Program-made: the position numbers and the translations under genes | Assembly: GCA_903928685.1 (NCBI GenBank) | Contig: CAIYRS010000111.1 | Location: forward strand, 17,594 to 81,593 | DNA: 64,000 nt | Direction: 5' to 3' | Source: an uncultured Methylococcaceae bacterium | GTDB lineage: Bacteria > Pseudomonadota > Gammaproteobacteria > Methylococcales > Methylomonadaceae | The notes under the pieces: generated by a model | What the model was told of the DNA's origin: nothing | The model's database searches: none | The model's input: the letters and a program-made list of their open reading frames with translations, nothing else | Shown: positions 1 to 9,773 of the stretch, in pieces | Layout of the letters: the number at the start of each line of letters is the position of its first letter | How positions within the stretch are numbered: position 1 is the first letter of the stretch

Positions 1-133
1 GGAAACCATCCATGAGCTGTTTGAGATGTTAGCCGATGAACAAAAACATCGGCATTCAGCTATTCAAGAGTGGATTATTATCTGTTTAATCACATTTGAG
101 ATTGTGATGGCAATTTTGAGTAAGTTTTTCTAA
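1..133 (+). CDS. RMD1/DUF155 family protein, C-terminal fragment
   Basis: The frame is open from base 2 and ends in TAA at 131-133, giving 43 residues. The window start cuts off its 5' part. The piece begins ETIHELFEMLADEQKHRHSA and continues with a hydrophobic stretch, WIIICLITFEIVMAIL. A glutamate/histidine-rich helix followed by 'EWIII.LI..EI' is the usual end of RMD1/DUF155 proteins, a poorly characterised family with a C-terminal membrane helix. It converges on the fds operon. The family is assigned from the tail only, so the rest of the protein is unknown. Confidence 0.6.
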   Translation, partial: ETIHELFEMLADEQKHRHSAIQEWIIICLITFEIVMAILSKFF

Positions 134-153
134 ATTGCCGATTTAACTTGGTT

Positions 154-363
154 TTACGCTAATTTCAACACGGCGGCTTTCGCCAGTTCGCTCATCCCTT
201 CACCACCTTCTTGACAATAAGCAATGATTGCTTGCCGCATTCTTGGCTCCCAAGCGCGTAAAATGTGGTTTTTTACACCTTCAGCCGCTATTTCCTTATC
301 GCTTTCTGCGTTAAAAAAATCGCTAATATCGTTGGCCATTTTAATAAGTCTTTCAATTTTCAT
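154..363 (-). CDS. fdsD: NAD-dependent formate dehydrogenase delta subunit
   Basis: This 69-residue protein is the last gene of the fds operon, starting 5 bp after fdhD. It matches the small delta subunit of soluble NAD+-linked molybdenum formate dehydrogenases: an N-terminal 'RLIKMANDISDFF' helix, then 'VKNHILRAWEPRMRQAII', where HI-R-W-PRMR is the family hallmark. FdsD has no cofactor and is thought to help assemble or stabilise the FdsABG complex in the cytoplasm. Length and operon position fit. Identity is supported mainly by the motif and the context. Confidence 0.9.
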   Translation of the reverse strand: MKIERLIKMANDISDFFNAESDKEIAAEGVKNHILRAWEPRMRQAIIAYCQEGGEGMSELAKAAVLKLA

Positions 364-368
364 AATTT

Positions 369-1220
369 TTAATTAACAGTATGAATTAAACGTTGTGGAT
401 GTGTGTAAACGACGTGTTGGTCTGCACGGGCAAAGCCGACTAAGGTTACGCCAGCTTCGTCGGCGAGGCGTATTGCCAAACCAGTCGGTGCGGAAATCGC
501 TGCCAGCAAATTAACGCCGATGAATGCGGCTTTTTGCACCATTTCATAACTGGCGCGGCTGGTAACTATAATAAAACCCGTGTTTGGCTTTTTTCCTGTC
601 CGCAATAAAGAGCCAATGAGTTTGTCCAAGGCATTGTGCCTACCGACATCTTCACGCACGGAAACTATGCCTGTTCCAGGTACAACCCAAGCGGCGGCAT
701 GTACCGAGCCTGTGAGTTTGTTGATACGTTGCTGTTGGCGGATGTCATTCAGCGCAGTAACCAATTCGTCGGCATTGACCTGTAAATCCCCATGTACGGG
801 GTTTGGTTGCCGAATCGCTTGTTTTAAGGTGCTGGCTCCGCACAATCCGCAACCCGTGCGCCCCGTTAAATTACGGCCTTTGTCGGCTAGGCATTGAAAG
901 CGGTAATCAGGGATTTTCAATTGCACTTCAATGCCGTTAGAGCGGTTGTAAATCCGGGTGGACAACAATTCTTGGGCTGTGCCGATAATGCCTTCGGTGA
1001 TGCTGAAACCTAAGGCAAAATCTTCCAAATTGGTTGGTGTCGCCAACATGACGACATGGGGTATGCCGTTGTAAATTAACGATACGGGGACTTCTTCGGC
1101 AATGTAGTCTTGCTCTATCGAACATTGGCCTTGTTGCCAACGTTCGACAGTGCTTTGCTGATAGCTAGGCCAACCTAAATCCAAAGCCAGCGATTGCATC
1201 GCGGCATCGGCATTAGCCAT
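369..1220 (-). CDS. fdhD: Formate dehydrogenase accessory sulfurtransferase FdhD (FdsC)
   Basis: The 283-residue protein is the FdhD/FdsC chaperone. In E. coli, FdhD passes sulfur from IscS to the bis-MGD molybdenum cofactor before it enters formate dehydrogenase. Visible signatures are the cysteine pair in 'GRTGCGLCGAS' (about residues 120-130), 'VSVREDVGRHNALDKLIG', and 'VTSRASYEMVQKAA' followed by 'AISAPTGLAIRLA' near the C-terminus. The start ATG overlaps the fdsA stop by 8 bp, which suggests translational coupling, and fdsD follows 5 bp later. The order G-B-A-C-D is standard for the fds operon. Confidence 0.95.
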   Translation of the reverse strand: MANADAAMQSLALDLGWPSYQQSTVERWQQGQCSIEQDYIAEEVPVSLIYNGIPHVVMLATPTNLEDFALGFSITEGIIGTAQELLSTRIYNRSNGIEVQLKIPDYRFQCLADKGRNLTGRTGCGLCGASTLKQAIRQPNPVHGDLQVNADELVTALNDIRQQQRINKLTGSVHAAAWVVPGTGIVSVREDVGRHNALDKLIGSLLRTGKKPNTGFIIVTSRASYEMVQKAAFIGVNLLAAISAPTGLAIRLADEAGVTLVGFARADQHVVYTHPQRLIHTVN

Positions 1221-4062
1221 TCAAGCCTTGCTCCAGAAACTCCAATTGCTGTTCAGAGAACGCTAAGTAGTCTTGTTGCCATTGTGAAGTGTGGGTAACT
1301 TTTGTTACCTGCACAGCGGTCACTTTATACTCAGGGCAGTTGGTGGCCCAGTCGGAGTTGTCAGTGGTGATGACGTTGGCACCAGATTCTGGGAAATGGA
1401 AAGTGGTATAAACCACGCCAGGTTGGACTCGGTCTGTAATCAATGCCCGTAATACTGTTTCTCCAGCACGGCTCTTAATGCCAACCCAATCATCACTGTT
1501 GATGCCACGGTCTTCGGCATCGTGCGGGTGGATTTCTAAGCGGTCTTCTTGATGCCAAGCGTTGTTTTCAGTGCGGCGGGTTTGAGCGCCAACATTGTAT
1601 TGCGACAAGATACGGCCTGTAGTCAAAATCAACGGGAACATCGGAGTGATTTTTTCTTGTGTGGCGACGTAGTCAGTCAACATAAACAAGCCTTTGCCAT
1701 TGTCACGCATGAACTCTTGCTCGTGCATAATTGGCGTGCCTTCTGGGGTGGCATCGTTACAAGGCCATTGGATACTGCCCAGTTGATCGATTTTTTCGTA
1801 GCTGACGCCATGGAAAGTCGGTGTCAATCTGGCAATTTCATCCATGATTTCTGATGGATGTTGGTAGTTCATCGGATAACCCATGGCATTGGACAGCATT
1901 TGGGTAACTTCCCAATCTTGGTAGCCTGCCAATGGTTTCATCACTTTACGCACGGGCGATATACGGCGTTCGGCGTTGGTGAAAGTACCGTCTTTTTCTA
2001 AGAACGATGCACCGGGTAAAAATACATGGGCAAATTTTGCGGTTTCGTTCAGGAATATATCTTGGACGATAACGCATTCCATAGCACGCAATGCCGCGTG
2101 GACATGTTTGATGTCTGGATCAGATTGGGCGATGTCTTCGCCTTCAACGTAAATACCCATAAAACTGCTATCAAGTGCAGAATCAAACATGTTAGGGATA
2201 CGCAGACCTGGATTTAAGCTCAGCTCAGCTTGCCATGCGTTCTCAAAAAGTTTGTGGGTTTGTGGGTTAGAAACGTGGCGGTAACCAGGGTATTCATGCG
2301 GGAATGAACCCATATCGCATGAGCCTTGGACGTTATTTTGACCGCGCAATGGATTTACACCTACACCGACGCGACCTAAGTTGCCTGTTGCCATAGCGAT
2401 ATTGGCAATACCAATAACCATGGTTGAACCTTGGCTGTGTTCGGTTACGCCTAAGCCGTAATAGATAGCACCGTTTTTGGCAGTCGCATAAAGTCTTGCG
2501 GCGGCGCGTATGTCAGCAGCTGGCACACCTGTGATTGCTTCGGTTGCTTCCGGAGCATGGCGCGGATCAGCAATGAATGTTTTCCATTTAGTGAAAGATG
2601 CTACGTCGCAACGTTCATTGGCGAATGCTTCGTCTGTGAGGTTTTCAGTGACGATGATATGGCCTATGGCATTAATTAAAGCGACGTTAGTGCTAGGACG
2701 TAATTTCAGATGGTAATCAGCTGTTACGTGTGGGCTGTTTTTTACCAGATCAATCTCACGTGGATCGACAACAATCAATTTTGCACCTTGGCGCAGACGT
2801 TTTTTCATGTGTGAACCAAACACAGGATGCCCGTCTGTTGGGTTTGCACCGATGACCATGATGACATCAGATTGCATAACAGAATCGAAATCTTGGGTAC
2901 CGGAGGATTCACCAAAAGTTTGTTTTAAACCGTAGCCAGTTGGTGAGTGGCAAACACGGGCGCAGGTGTCGACGTTGTTGTTGCCGAAGCCTGCACGGAT
3001 TAATTTTTGTACCAGATAGGTTTCTTCGTTGGTGCAACGTGATGAAGTGATACCGCCAATAGAATCTTTGCCATATTTGGCTTGGATGCGTTTCATTTCA
3101 GATGCCGCATGATTAATAGCTTCTTCCCAGCTAACTTCTTGCCAAGCATCTTTAATGCTGGCGCGGATCATCGGTTTAGTAATGCGGTCTTTATGGGTTG
3201 CGTAACCGAAAGCAAAACGGCCTTTAACACAAGAGTGTCCGTGGTTGGCTTTGCCGTCTTTATTTGGCACCATGCGGATGACTTGTTCGCCTTTCATTTC
3301 CGCGCGGAATGAACAGCCTACGCCGCAATAAGCGCAAGTAGTGATAATGGCGTGTTCCGGCTGTCCGTTATCAATGACGGATTTTTCCATCAGTGTTGCT
3401 GTTGGGCAGGCTTGTACGCAAGCGCCACAAGAAACGCATTCCGAGGACATGAAGGCTTCATTTTGTCCTGGGGATACTTTGGAATCAAAGCCGCGACCAT
3501 CAATGGTCAATGCAAATGTGCCTTGGGTTTCTTCGCAAGCGCGGACACAACGGGAACAGACGATACATTTGCTCGGATCAAAAGTGAAATAAGGGTTGCT
3601 TTCATCTTTGACGGCATCTAAATGGGTTTCAACAGGGTTGTAACGCACTTGGCGTAAGCCTACTGCACCAGCCATGTCTTGTAATTCACAATCACCATTG
3701 GCGGAGCAAGTTAAGCAGTCTAATGGATGATCGGAAATGTAAAGTTCCATTACACCGCGACGTACTTCAGCCAGCCTAGGGTTTTGGGTAGTGACTTTGA
3801 TGCCTTCTGCAACGGGGGTGGTGCAGGAAGCGGGCATACCACGTCCACCTTCGATTTGTACCAAACATAAGCGGCAAGACCCAAATGGCTCGATGCTATC
3901 GGTAGCGCAGAGCTTAGGAATATCAATGCCTATGCTTGCCGCCGCGCGCATGATGGATGTGCCAACAGGCGCGGTTACCTTAAAGCCATCAATTTCTAAG
4001 GTGACATTGGTGGTGGCTGGGCTGGCTGGGGTACCGAAATCTTGTTCTTTATTCATGGACAT
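1213..4062 (-). CDS. fdsA: NAD-dependent formate dehydrogenase alpha subunit (Mo-bis-MGD)
   Basis: This catalytic subunit oxidises formate to CO2 at a molybdenum bis-MGD centre. The N-terminal part (about residues 20-240) has a [2Fe-2S] domain ('GSCRLCLVQIEGGRGMPASC'), a Cys/His segment and two [4Fe-4S] clusters ('CIVCSRCVRAC', 'CVSCGACVQACP'). The molybdopterin domain starts at 'CAYCGVGC'. The active-site region 'DTCARVCHSPTGYGL' carries cysteine, not selenocysteine, as the Mo ligand. I chose the ATG at 4062, not the upstream one at 4122, because CGAGG lies 8 bp before it and it clears the fdsB stop by 22 bp. The product is about 949 residues, normal for FdsA. Confidence 0.95.
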   Translation of the reverse strand: MSMNKEQDFGTPASPATTNVTLEIDGFKVTAPVGTSIMRAAASIGIDIPKLCATDSIEPFGSCRLCLVQIEGGRGMPASCTTPVAEGIKVTTQNPRLAEVRRGVMELYISDHPLDCLTCSANGDCELQDMAGAVGLRQVRYNPVETHLDAVKDESNPYFTFDPSKCIVCSRCVRACEETQGTFALTIDGRGFDSKVSPGQNEAFMSSECVSCGACVQACPTATLMEKSVIDNGQPEHAIITTCAYCGVGCSFRAEMKGEQVIRMVPNKDGKANHGHSCVKGRFAFGYATHKDRITKPMIRASIKDAWQEVSWEEAINHAASEMKRIQAKYGKDSIGGITSSRCTNEETYLVQKLIRAGFGNNNVDTCARVCHSPTGYGLKQTFGESSGTQDFDSVMQSDVIMVIGANPTDGHPVFGSHMKKRLRQGAKLIVVDPREIDLVKNSPHVTADYHLKLRPSTNVALINAIGHIIVTENLTDEAFANERCDVASFTKWKTFIADPRHAPEATEAITGVPAADIRAAARLYATAKNGAIYYGLGVTEHSQGSTMVIGIANIAMATGNLGRVGVGVNPLRGQNNVQGSCDMGSFPHEYPGYRHVSNPQTHKLFENAWQAELSLNPGLRIPNMFDSALDSSFMGIYVEGEDIAQSDPDIKHVHAALRAMECVIVQDIFLNETAKFAHVFLPGASFLEKDGTFTNAERRISPVRKVMKPLAGYQDWEVTQMLSNAMGYPMNYQHPSEIMDEIARLTPTFHGVSYEKIDQLGSIQWPCNDATPEGTPIMHEQEFMRDNGKGLFMLTDYVATQEKITPMFPLILTTGRILSQYNVGAQTRRTENNAWHQEDRLEIHPHDAEDRGINSDDWVGIKSRAGETVLRALITDRVQPGVVYTTFHFPESGANVITTDNSDWATNCPEYKVTAVQVTKVTHTSQWQQDYLAFSEQQLEFLEQGLNG

Positions 4063-4084
4063 GGTGATTACCTCGAAATGGTTA

Positions 4085-5650
4085 TCAAGCTGCGTTGGTT
4101 TCAGTGCTGTTTGTTTGACCAATTCCGAAATCTTCAGGGAAGTGGTTTAAGGCACTTAGCACAGGGTAGGGAGTCATGCCGCCTAATGCACAAAGTGAGC
4201 CGTTAAGCAGGGTGTCGCAAAGCGAACGCAGTAACGGTATGTTTTTGTCTAGTTCGCGGCCTTGCATAATGTCATCCATTAATTCGTAGCCTCGCGTTGA
4301 TCCAATACGGCAAGGTGTACATTTGCCACATGATTCAATGGCGCAAAATTCCATGCTGTATTTCGCCATGACTGCCATATCAACGGTTTCATCAAAAGCA
4401 ACCACGCCGCCGTGGCCTAAAACAGCCCAAATAGCAGCGAAGGCTTCGTAATCTAATGGTGTGTCAAATTGTGATTCTGGTAGATAAGCACCCAGTGGGC
4501 CACCTACTTGTACGGCTTTAATCGGTTTTCCAGTTGCTGAACCACCACCGAAATCATAGAGCAATTCGCGTAAGGTTAAGCCGAATGCTAATTCGACCAA
4601 GCCAGTGTGTTTTAAGTTGCCTGCAAGTTGTAAAGGTAATGTGCCTCTTGATCTGCCCATACCAAAATCGCGGTAGAAATCACCGCCTTTGTCTAAGATG
4701 ATGGGGACAGACGCTAATGAGATGACGTTATTGACGACAGTCGGTTGTCCAAACAAGCCTTTGATCGCTGGCAAAGGTGGCTTGAAACGGACAAGGCCGC
4801 GTTTGCCTTCCAAGCTTTCCATGAGCGATGTTTCTTCACCACACACATAGGCGCCAGCACCTAAGCGGACTTCTAGGTGGAAGGCTTTGCCGCTGCCTTG
4901 AATATTGTCGCCTAAGTAACCTGCGGCATTGACTTTTTCGATAGCGGCGTTTAGGGCTTTGTGAGCATGTGGGTATTCAACGCGCAAATAGATATAACCT
5001 TGGGTTGCACCTACGGCAATGCCAGCGATGGTCATGCCTTCAATTAATACGAACGGGTCGCTTTCCATAACCATGCGGTCAGAAAATGTACCTGAGTCAC
5101 CTTCGTCGGCGTTGCAGACGATGTATTTTTGCTCGGAATGCGTGTTCATTACGGTATTCCATTTAATACCGGTAGGGAAGGCTGCACCGCCGCGACCGCG
5201 TAAGCCGGAATCGGTAACGGCTTTAACGATGTCCGCTTGGGACATGTTTAAGGCGTTAGTAAGTCCACGGTAGCCATCATGGGCTAGATAGTCGTCGAGG
5301 CAAATGGGGTTTGTTATACCAACGCGTGCAAAAGTCAGGCGTTGTTGTTTTTTAAGATAAGGTAATTCTTCGGTAAGACCTAAAGCCAGGGGGTGATTGC
5401 CGCCGTTGATAAAATCAGCATCAAATAAGCTGCCAACATCGCTGGTTTGTACTGGACCATAAGCGATACGGCCTGCATCGGTAGCCACTTCAACCATCGT
5501 TTCTAGCCAATACATGCCACGCGAGCCGTTACGGACGAGGTTGATTGCTAGGCCACGTTGCTCAGCTTGTTGGGCAATTGCTTTGGCGACACGGTCTGCG
5601 CCTAAAGAGACGGCGCTAGAATCACAAGGAACGTAAATAGTTATGCTCAT
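4085..5650 (-). CDS. fdsB: NAD-dependent formate dehydrogenase beta subunit (FMN, NAD-binding)
   Basis: The 521-residue protein is homologous to complex I NuoF fused to a thioredoxin-like N-terminal domain. It takes electrons from the FdsA Fe-S chain and reduces NAD+ through FMN. The FMN/NAD region is seen as '[13 protein letters not shown]', '[14 protein letters not shown]' and '[19 protein letters not shown]'. The C-terminal [4Fe-4S] ligands are in '[16 protein letters not shown]'. Its ATG overlaps the fdsG stop in an ATGA arrangement, so it is probably translated by coupling. Length and motifs are complete. Confidence 0.95.
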   Translation of the reverse strand: MSITIYVPCDSSAVSLGADRVAKAIAQQAEQRGLAINLVRNGSRGMYWLETMVEVATDAGRIAYGPVQTSDVGSLFDADFINGGNHPLALGLTEELPYLKKQQRLTFARVGITNPICLDDYLAHDGYRGLTNALNMSQADIVKAVTDSGLRGRGGAAFPTGIKWNTVMNTHSEQKYIVCNADEGDSGTFSDRMVMESDPFVLIEGMTIAGIAVGATQGYIYLRVEYPHAHKALNAAIEKVNAAGYLGDNIQGSGKAFHLEVRLGAGAYVCGEETSLMESLEGKRGLVRFKPPLPAIKGLFGQPTVVNNVISLASVPIILDKGGDFYRDFGMGRSRGTLPLQLAGNLKHTGLVELAFGLTLRELLYDFGGGSATGKPIKAVQVGGPLGAYLPESQFDTPLDYEAFAAIWAVLGHGGVVAFDETVDMAVMAKYSMEFCAIESCGKCTPCRIGSTRGYELMDDIMQGRELDKNIPLLRSLCDTLLNGSLCALGGMTPYPVLSALNHFPEDFGIGQTNSTETNAA

Positions 5651-6123
5651 ACTGAAGTCTCCAGTTCGCTGATGATTTCATCAAAGCAGGTGTTTGATAC
5701 CCGTCCATAAAAATCTTTGTCAATTTGTATGGCAGGTGAGCAGGCGCAGTTACCTAAGCAGTACACAGGCTCTAAGGAAAATTGACCGTCGGTGGTGGTT
5801 TCGTGGTAATCGATGCCGAGTTTGTTTTTTACATGGATTTCTAATTCAGAAGAGCCCATGGCTTGGCAAGATTCTGCACGGCAAACATGGATAGTGTGTT
5901 TGCCTGGTGGGGTATCGCGGAAATAATGGTAGAAACTGATGACACCATGAACTTCGGCACGTGACAAATTCAGGGCTTTAGCGATTACAGGGACGCTATC
6001 GCTAGGGATATAGCCCAAAGCATCTTGTATGCCGTGCAATATCGGTAAAAGTGCGCCGGGTTTGTCCTTAAGGGCGGTGATTACATCCTGCACAGTGTGT
6101 GCTGTGGTGCTTGCTTCGGTCAT
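5647..6123 (-). CDS. fdsG: NAD-dependent formate dehydrogenase gamma subunit ([2Fe-2S], NuoE-like)
   Basis: This is the first gene of the fds operon, about 158 residues. It is a thioredoxin-fold [2Fe-2S] protein of the NuoE family: an N-terminal helical region ('[16 protein letters not shown]'), then the four cysteine ligands in '[10 protein letters not shown]' and '[10 protein letters not shown]'. It works with FdsB in electron transfer to NAD+. The frame extends to a TTG at 6153, but the ATG at 6123, preceded by CGAGAG, gives the typical N-terminus, so I use it. A sigma-70-like promoter lies 70-100 bp upstream. Confidence 0.93.
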   Translation of the reverse strand: MTEASTTAHTVQDVITALKDKPGALLPILHGIQDALGYIPSDSVPVIAKALNLSRAEVHGVISFYHYFRDTPPGKHTIHVCRAESCQAMGSSELEIHVKNKLGIDYHETTTDGQFSLEPVYCLGNCACSPAIQIDKDFYGRVSNTCFDEIISELETSV

Positions 6124-6195
6124 GTTTCTCTCGGTAATGGTTCCATGTTGCAAAGAGGGCTGCTATCCCTTGTTGCTGCCGCTATTGTGCCAATT

Positions 6196-6224
6196 AGGAT
6201 AGCATAAGAAAATTTGTCTGTAAA
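6196..6224 (-). promoter_or_regulatory. Candidate sigma-70 promoter for the fds operon
   Basis: On the minus strand TTTACA (6219-6224) and TATCCT (6196-6201) are separated by exactly 17 bp in the gap between purK and fdsG. Both boxes are near consensus. The site was found by eye and has not been tested. Confidence 0.4.
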
Positions 6225-6236
6225 AACACAAAACCC

Positions 6237-7331
6237 CTAGCTATCGTTGGTTTTTTCCGCCAAATCGTGCAGTTGTTTTATCGTGAGTAGCAAAGCCTCT
6301 TCGGTATCAGTAAGGGCTGTGGCGTGGGCAACTTTCCTGCCTTGGCGCGGGGCTTTGTCGTATAGATGTAGGTGTGCGTTGGCGATTGTCAATACTTCGG
6401 CTGTGCTTGGTAGCCCGCCAATAAAATTGACCATAGCTGTTTTGCCGACCGCTTGGGTTGCACCTAAGGGTAAATTGAGGATGGCGCGCAGATGGTTTTC
6501 AAATTGGCTGGTTGCCGCGCCTTCAATAGTCCAATGTCCAGAATTATGTACCCTTGGCGCGAATTCATTGGCGACTAAATGCCCGTCAACATCAAATAGC
6601 TCTAGTGCTAAAACACCAACGTAATCTAATGAGCTCAATAATTTGGTGACATATTCTTCAGCTTTTGCCTGTAATGGGTCATTAGTTTTACATTCGGCAA
6701 TGCGTAAAATGCCGCCGCGATGGTAGTTTTCAGATAGCGGATAAAACACCAATTCGCCAGCAGGACTACGCACGGCAATAATGGAAACTTCGCGCGTAAA
6801 CGGCACAAAAGCTTCTACGATGGAAGGTACGCCTTCTAATAATTGCCATGCAGCGACCAAGTCGTCAGGTGACTTTAAAACTGACTGGCCTTTGCCATCA
6901 TAGCCTTGGGTACGGCTTTTTATAATCGCTGGATAGCCGATTTCATCCATCACCCGCTTTAAGTCATCAAGCGAATTGACTTCAGCATAAGCGGCGGTGG
7001 GAATGCCCAATTGGCGAAAAAAGTTTTTTTCAAAAATACGGTCTTGCCCAACCGCTAATGCTTGGGCGGGTGGGTAGACTGTGGTATGTGCGGTCAGGAA
7101 AGCCGCGACATCCGCAGGGACATTTTCAAATTCATAGGTGACGACGTCGGCACGTTCAGCCAGCTCAGCGAGTAATTGCGGATCGTTGTATTCGCCATGA
7201 AGATGTTCGCCGAGTTTATTGGCGCAGGCATCGGCGGAAGGGTCAAGAAAGATAAACTCTACACCTAAAGGAAAGCCTGCTAATGCCAACATTCTGGCAA
7301 GTTGGCCTGCACCTAAAATACCGACTTTCAT
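6237..7331 (-). CDS. purK: N5-carboxyaminoimidazole ribonucleotide synthase PurK
   Basis: PurK is an ATP-grasp enzyme that carboxylates AIR to N5-CAIR with ATP and bicarbonate in de novo purine synthesis. The 364-residue protein begins with the family's '[17 protein letters not shown]' and contains 'VTYEFENVP', the ATP-grasp signature '[14 protein letters not shown]' and '[18 protein letters not shown]'. Its ATG overlaps the purE stop by 4 bp (ATGA), so the two enzymes of the step are translated together. The gene is full length. Confidence 0.97.
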   Translation of the reverse strand: MKVGILGAGQLARMLALAGFPLGVEFIFLDPSADACANKLGEHLHGEYNDPQLLAELAERADVVTYEFENVPADVAAFLTAHTTVYPPAQALAVGQDRIFEKNFFRQLGIPTAAYAEVNSLDDLKRVMDEIGYPAIIKSRTQGYDGKGQSVLKSPDDLVAAWQLLEGVPSIVEAFVPFTREVSIIAVRSPAGELVFYPLSENYHRGGILRIAECKTNDPLQAKAEEYVTKLLSSLDYVGVLALELFDVDGHLVANEFAPRVHNSGHWTIEGAATSQFENHLRAILNLPLGATQAVGKTAMVNFIGGLPSTAEVLTIANAHLHLYDKAPRQGRKVAHATALTDTEEALLLTIKQLHDLAEKTNDS

Positions 7332-7825
7332 AGTGTTGCCTCGCGAGGATCCGGTTGGGCAAGTACCGACTCGGTTTGTTCATTGCGGAAGTTTTTTATA
7401 GCTGCTTTGTATTCAGTGTGTTTGTTGCTGATTATCGCCGCCGCCAAAAGTGCGGCATTGATAGCGCCCGCTTTGCCAATGGCTAATGTGCCGACCGGAA
7501 TTCCCGCAGGCATTTGTACAATCGATAATAACGAGTCCATGCCATTTAAAGCTTGGGACTGCACAGGTACGCCCAACACGGGCAACGCAGTTTTGGCGGC
7601 AGTCATGCCCGGCAAATGCGCCGCACCGCCTGCACCTGCGATGATAACTTCCAAACCTTTGTCTTCGGCAGTTTCGGCATAATGGAATAATTTATCTGGG
7701 GTTCTGTGCGCTGAAACTACTTCCACTTCAAAAGGAATGCCCAGTTTTTCTAAAGTTTCCGCCGCAAAGCGCATGGTTTCCCAATCCGATTTGGAACCCA
7801 TGATGATGCCCGCTAATATTGCCAT
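7328..7825 (-). CDS. purE: N5-carboxyaminoimidazole ribonucleotide mutase PurE
   Basis: Class I PurE converts the PurK product N5-CAIR to CAIR. The 165-residue protein carries '[13 protein letters not shown]', '[12 protein letters not shown]' with the catalytic histidine, '[14 protein letters not shown]' and '[25 protein letters not shown]'. The start ATG is preceded by AAGGAG at good spacing. purE-purK is a common two-gene operon, and no other purine gene lies nearby. It is transcribed away from accA. Confidence 0.97.
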   Translation of the reverse strand: MAILAGIIMGSKSDWETMRFAAETLEKLGIPFEVEVVSAHRTPDKLFHYAETAEDKGLEVIIAGAGGAAHLPGMTAAKTALPVLGVPVQSQALNGMDSLLSIVQMPAGIPVGTLAIGKAGAINAALLAAAIISNKHTEYKAAIKNFRNEQTESVLAQPDPREATL

Positions 7826-8110
7826 TAAGTAGCTCCTTATGTTTTAAGAGACCGTTCTGTTCGGCTTCAAAAAATAATCGTGACAAATTTTTAAACCCAA
7901 TAGTATCGCATAAATCTTGCTGATTGTTTTTAAAGTTTCTGTGTTAGTTTTAACCTTAATAACAATCGCTTAAATGCGGTATTAAGTAAAAAACATAGTA
8001 ATTGCCTATCAAAATCAACAGATATATTTCTTAAGGGAATAATTTATTTAGAATAAATTGGTAATTTTCTATAGAATTTAGGGTTTACTTTATTGTTACT
8101 GTTAATCGCC
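7826..8110. other. AT-rich intergenic region between divergent purE and accA
   Basis: These 285 bp must hold promoters for both purEK (minus) and accA (plus). The accA-proximal half is very AT-rich. I see no single convincing -35/-10 pair, no PurR-like operator I would defend, and no gene. Confidence 0.4.
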
Positions 8111-9067
8111 ATGGATTTAAAATTTCTCGATTTCGAACAACCCATTGCTGAATTGGAAGCAAAAATTCAAGAACTCCGTAGCGTTGAGTTCGATAATAAT
8201 TTCAATATTACCGATGCCATCAAACAATTAGAAGAACGAAGCCAAGCGTTAACCGAATCCATTTTCGCGGTGCTTTCTGACTGGCAAATATCCCAGCTGT
8301 CAAGACATCCAGGACGGCCTTATACCTTGGATTATATTGAACACATGTTCACCGATTTCCATGAGCTGCATGGCGACAGAACTTATGCCGATGACCCAGC
8401 AATTGTTTGTGGTTTAGCGCGTTTGGATGATCAGCCTGTAATGGTGATAGGCCATCAAAAAGGCCGTGACACCAAAGAAAAAATCCACCGTAATTTTGGT
8501 ATGCCGCGTCCAGAAGGTTACCGCAAAGCCTTGCGGGTGATGAAATTGGCAGAACGTTTCCAATTACCGATCATTTGCCTTATCGACACCCCTGGCGCTT
8601 ATCCAGGTATCGGCGCAGAAGAACGCGGTCAAAGTGAAGCCATTGCCAGAAACTTGTTTGAAATGGCACAACTTAAAACGCCAATCATTTGTACCATTAT
8701 TGGTGAAGGCGGCTCAGGCGGTGCTTTAGCCATTGGTGTTGGCGACCGCTTAATCATGCTGGAATACAGTATTTACTCGGTTATTTCGCCAGAAGGTTGT
8801 GCGTCAATTTTGTGGAAAAGTGCAGAAAAAGCTCAGCTAGCTGCGGAAGCGATGGGCATCACTTCTGACCGCATCCGTGAACAAGGCTTATTGGATGAAG
8901 TGGTACGCGAACCATTAGGCGGCGGTCACCGTAACTTTAAAGCTATCGCCTATAATTTAAAAGAAGCTTTATTGCGTAATTTAAATGAAATCAAAAATCT
9001 GCCCGTTGATGAGCTGTTAGAAAAACGCTATCAACGCTTGATGGATTTCGGCGCGTATACTGAATAA
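8111..9067 (+). CDS. accA: Acetyl-CoA carboxylase carboxyltransferase subunit alpha
   Basis: AccA pairs with AccD to move the carboxyl group from biotin to acetyl-CoA, the first committed step of fatty acid synthesis. The 318-residue protein starts '[16 protein letters not shown]' as AccA normally does. It has '[11 protein letters not shown]', '[23 protein letters not shown]' split over the active-site loop, and '[16 protein letters not shown]'. I use the ATG at 8111 over an in-frame TTG at 8093 because it gives the conserved N-terminus, although neither start has a good Shine-Dalgarno sequence. A hairpin terminator follows 10 bp downstream. Confidence 0.96.
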   Translation: MDLKFLDFEQPIAELEAKIQELRSVEFDNNFNITDAIKQLEERSQALTESIFAVLSDWQISQLSRHPGRPYTLDYIEHMFTDFHELHGDRTYADDPAIVCGLARLDDQPVMVIGHQKGRDTKEKIHRNFGMPRPEGYRKALRVMKLAERFQLPIICLIDTPGAYPGIGAEERGQSEAIARNLFEMAQLKTPIICTIIGEGGSGGALAIGVGDRLIMLEYSIYSVISPEGCASILWKSAEKAQLAAEAMGITSDRIREQGLLDEVVREPLGGGHRNFKAIAYNLKEALLRNLNEIKNLPVDELLEKRYQRLMDFGAYTE

Positions 9068-9077
9068 CGCCATTAAT

Positions 9078-9105
9078 AAAAAGGCGGCTACTAAGCCGCC
9101 TTTTT
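9078..9105 (+). terminator. Rho-independent terminator after accA (bidirectional)
   Basis: GGCGGC (9083-9088) and GCCGCC (9095-9100) form a GC stem with a TACTAA loop, flanked by an A5 run on the left and a T5 run on the right. It can end accA and, in reverse, the convergent SUKH gene. Confidence 0.85.
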
Positions 9106-9128
9106 AGCTACAGGCTTTCTAACTTAGT

Positions 9129-9755
9129 TTAATTGTCCGCATCAAAGGCATAACTGTTAGCTAACCATTGGGTATCAGTTTTGCCATCGCTATAACGGGT
9201 ATGCGATAGGATTTCGTTGATTAACGCGTCATTTACTGTCGTTATTTTGCTGATAAAAGCCGCTAAATCATGGCCTTCTTCGGTGAACTCAAAGCCATCG
9301 TGATCGAACAAAAACACTTTGCCCGCCTCAGTGCCCGATAACGGCATCAAGTAATAATTGCCAGAACGCGGCACTTCACCAAAAACGATGTAATCATCCA
9401 GCCATTCGGGTAAAAAATCCCGCTCGTCATCATCAAGATGCTCTAGCCAGCCTTCAAAATAGATTTTTAATTCCGCCCATTCGTCAGGTTCGGCAATATA
9501 AAAAGCAAAATCTTCACCAATGGTGTCGCAATACAAAGATAAGCTGCCATAGCGGCTGTAAAACGCCGCTAGCTCAGGGATTGCGGGGATTTGTTCTTTC
9601 AGCAGTGCCAATTCGTCAGCTGACAGCGGATCAGTGTAATTATGGGCAAGCATGGCAATATGGCGTTCAGGGCCAGGCTCAGGCCAACCATTATCGATAC
9701 AAATAAACCGCTGGTTTTTCCGTGCCAAAAAATTATCTAACTGACTGAAATCCAT
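9129..9755 (-). CDS. SMI1/KNR4 (SUKH) family protein
   Basis: The acidic 208-residue protein resembles the SUKH/SMI1-KNR4 fold: 'LALLKEQIPAIPELAAFYSRYGSL' is the typical entry helix with the 'P..L..FY..YG' pattern, followed by a strand-rich section ending in 'KVFLFDHDGFEF'. In bacteria many SUKH proteins are immunity proteins against secreted polymorphic toxins, while others are housekeeping proteins. No toxin gene lies nearby. It starts 18 bp after the upstream acidic gene, so they probably form an operon. The exact role is unknown. Confidence 0.65.
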   Translation of the reverse strand: MDFSQLDNFLARKNQRFICIDNGWPEPGPERHIAMLAHNYTDPLSADELALLKEQIPAIPELAAFYSRYGSLSLYCDTIGEDFAFYIAEPDEWAELKIYFEGWLEHLDDDERDFLPEWLDDYIVFGEVPRSGNYYLMPLSGTEAGKVFLFDHDGFEFTEEGHDLAAFISKITTVNDALINEILSHTRYSDGKTDTQWLANSYAFDADN

Positions 9756-9773
9756 AAGCTGCTCCGCTAAAGC

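Noticed and set aside
2900..2990. Selenocysteine in the formate dehydrogenase active site
   Set aside because: The active-site codon reads cysteine (ARVCHSP) and no in-frame TGA is present.
3082..3621. Plus-strand open frames inside fdsA
   Set aside because: They lie opposite a strongly conserved gene, have no ribosome sites and share no recognisable motif. They are shadows of the real reading frame.
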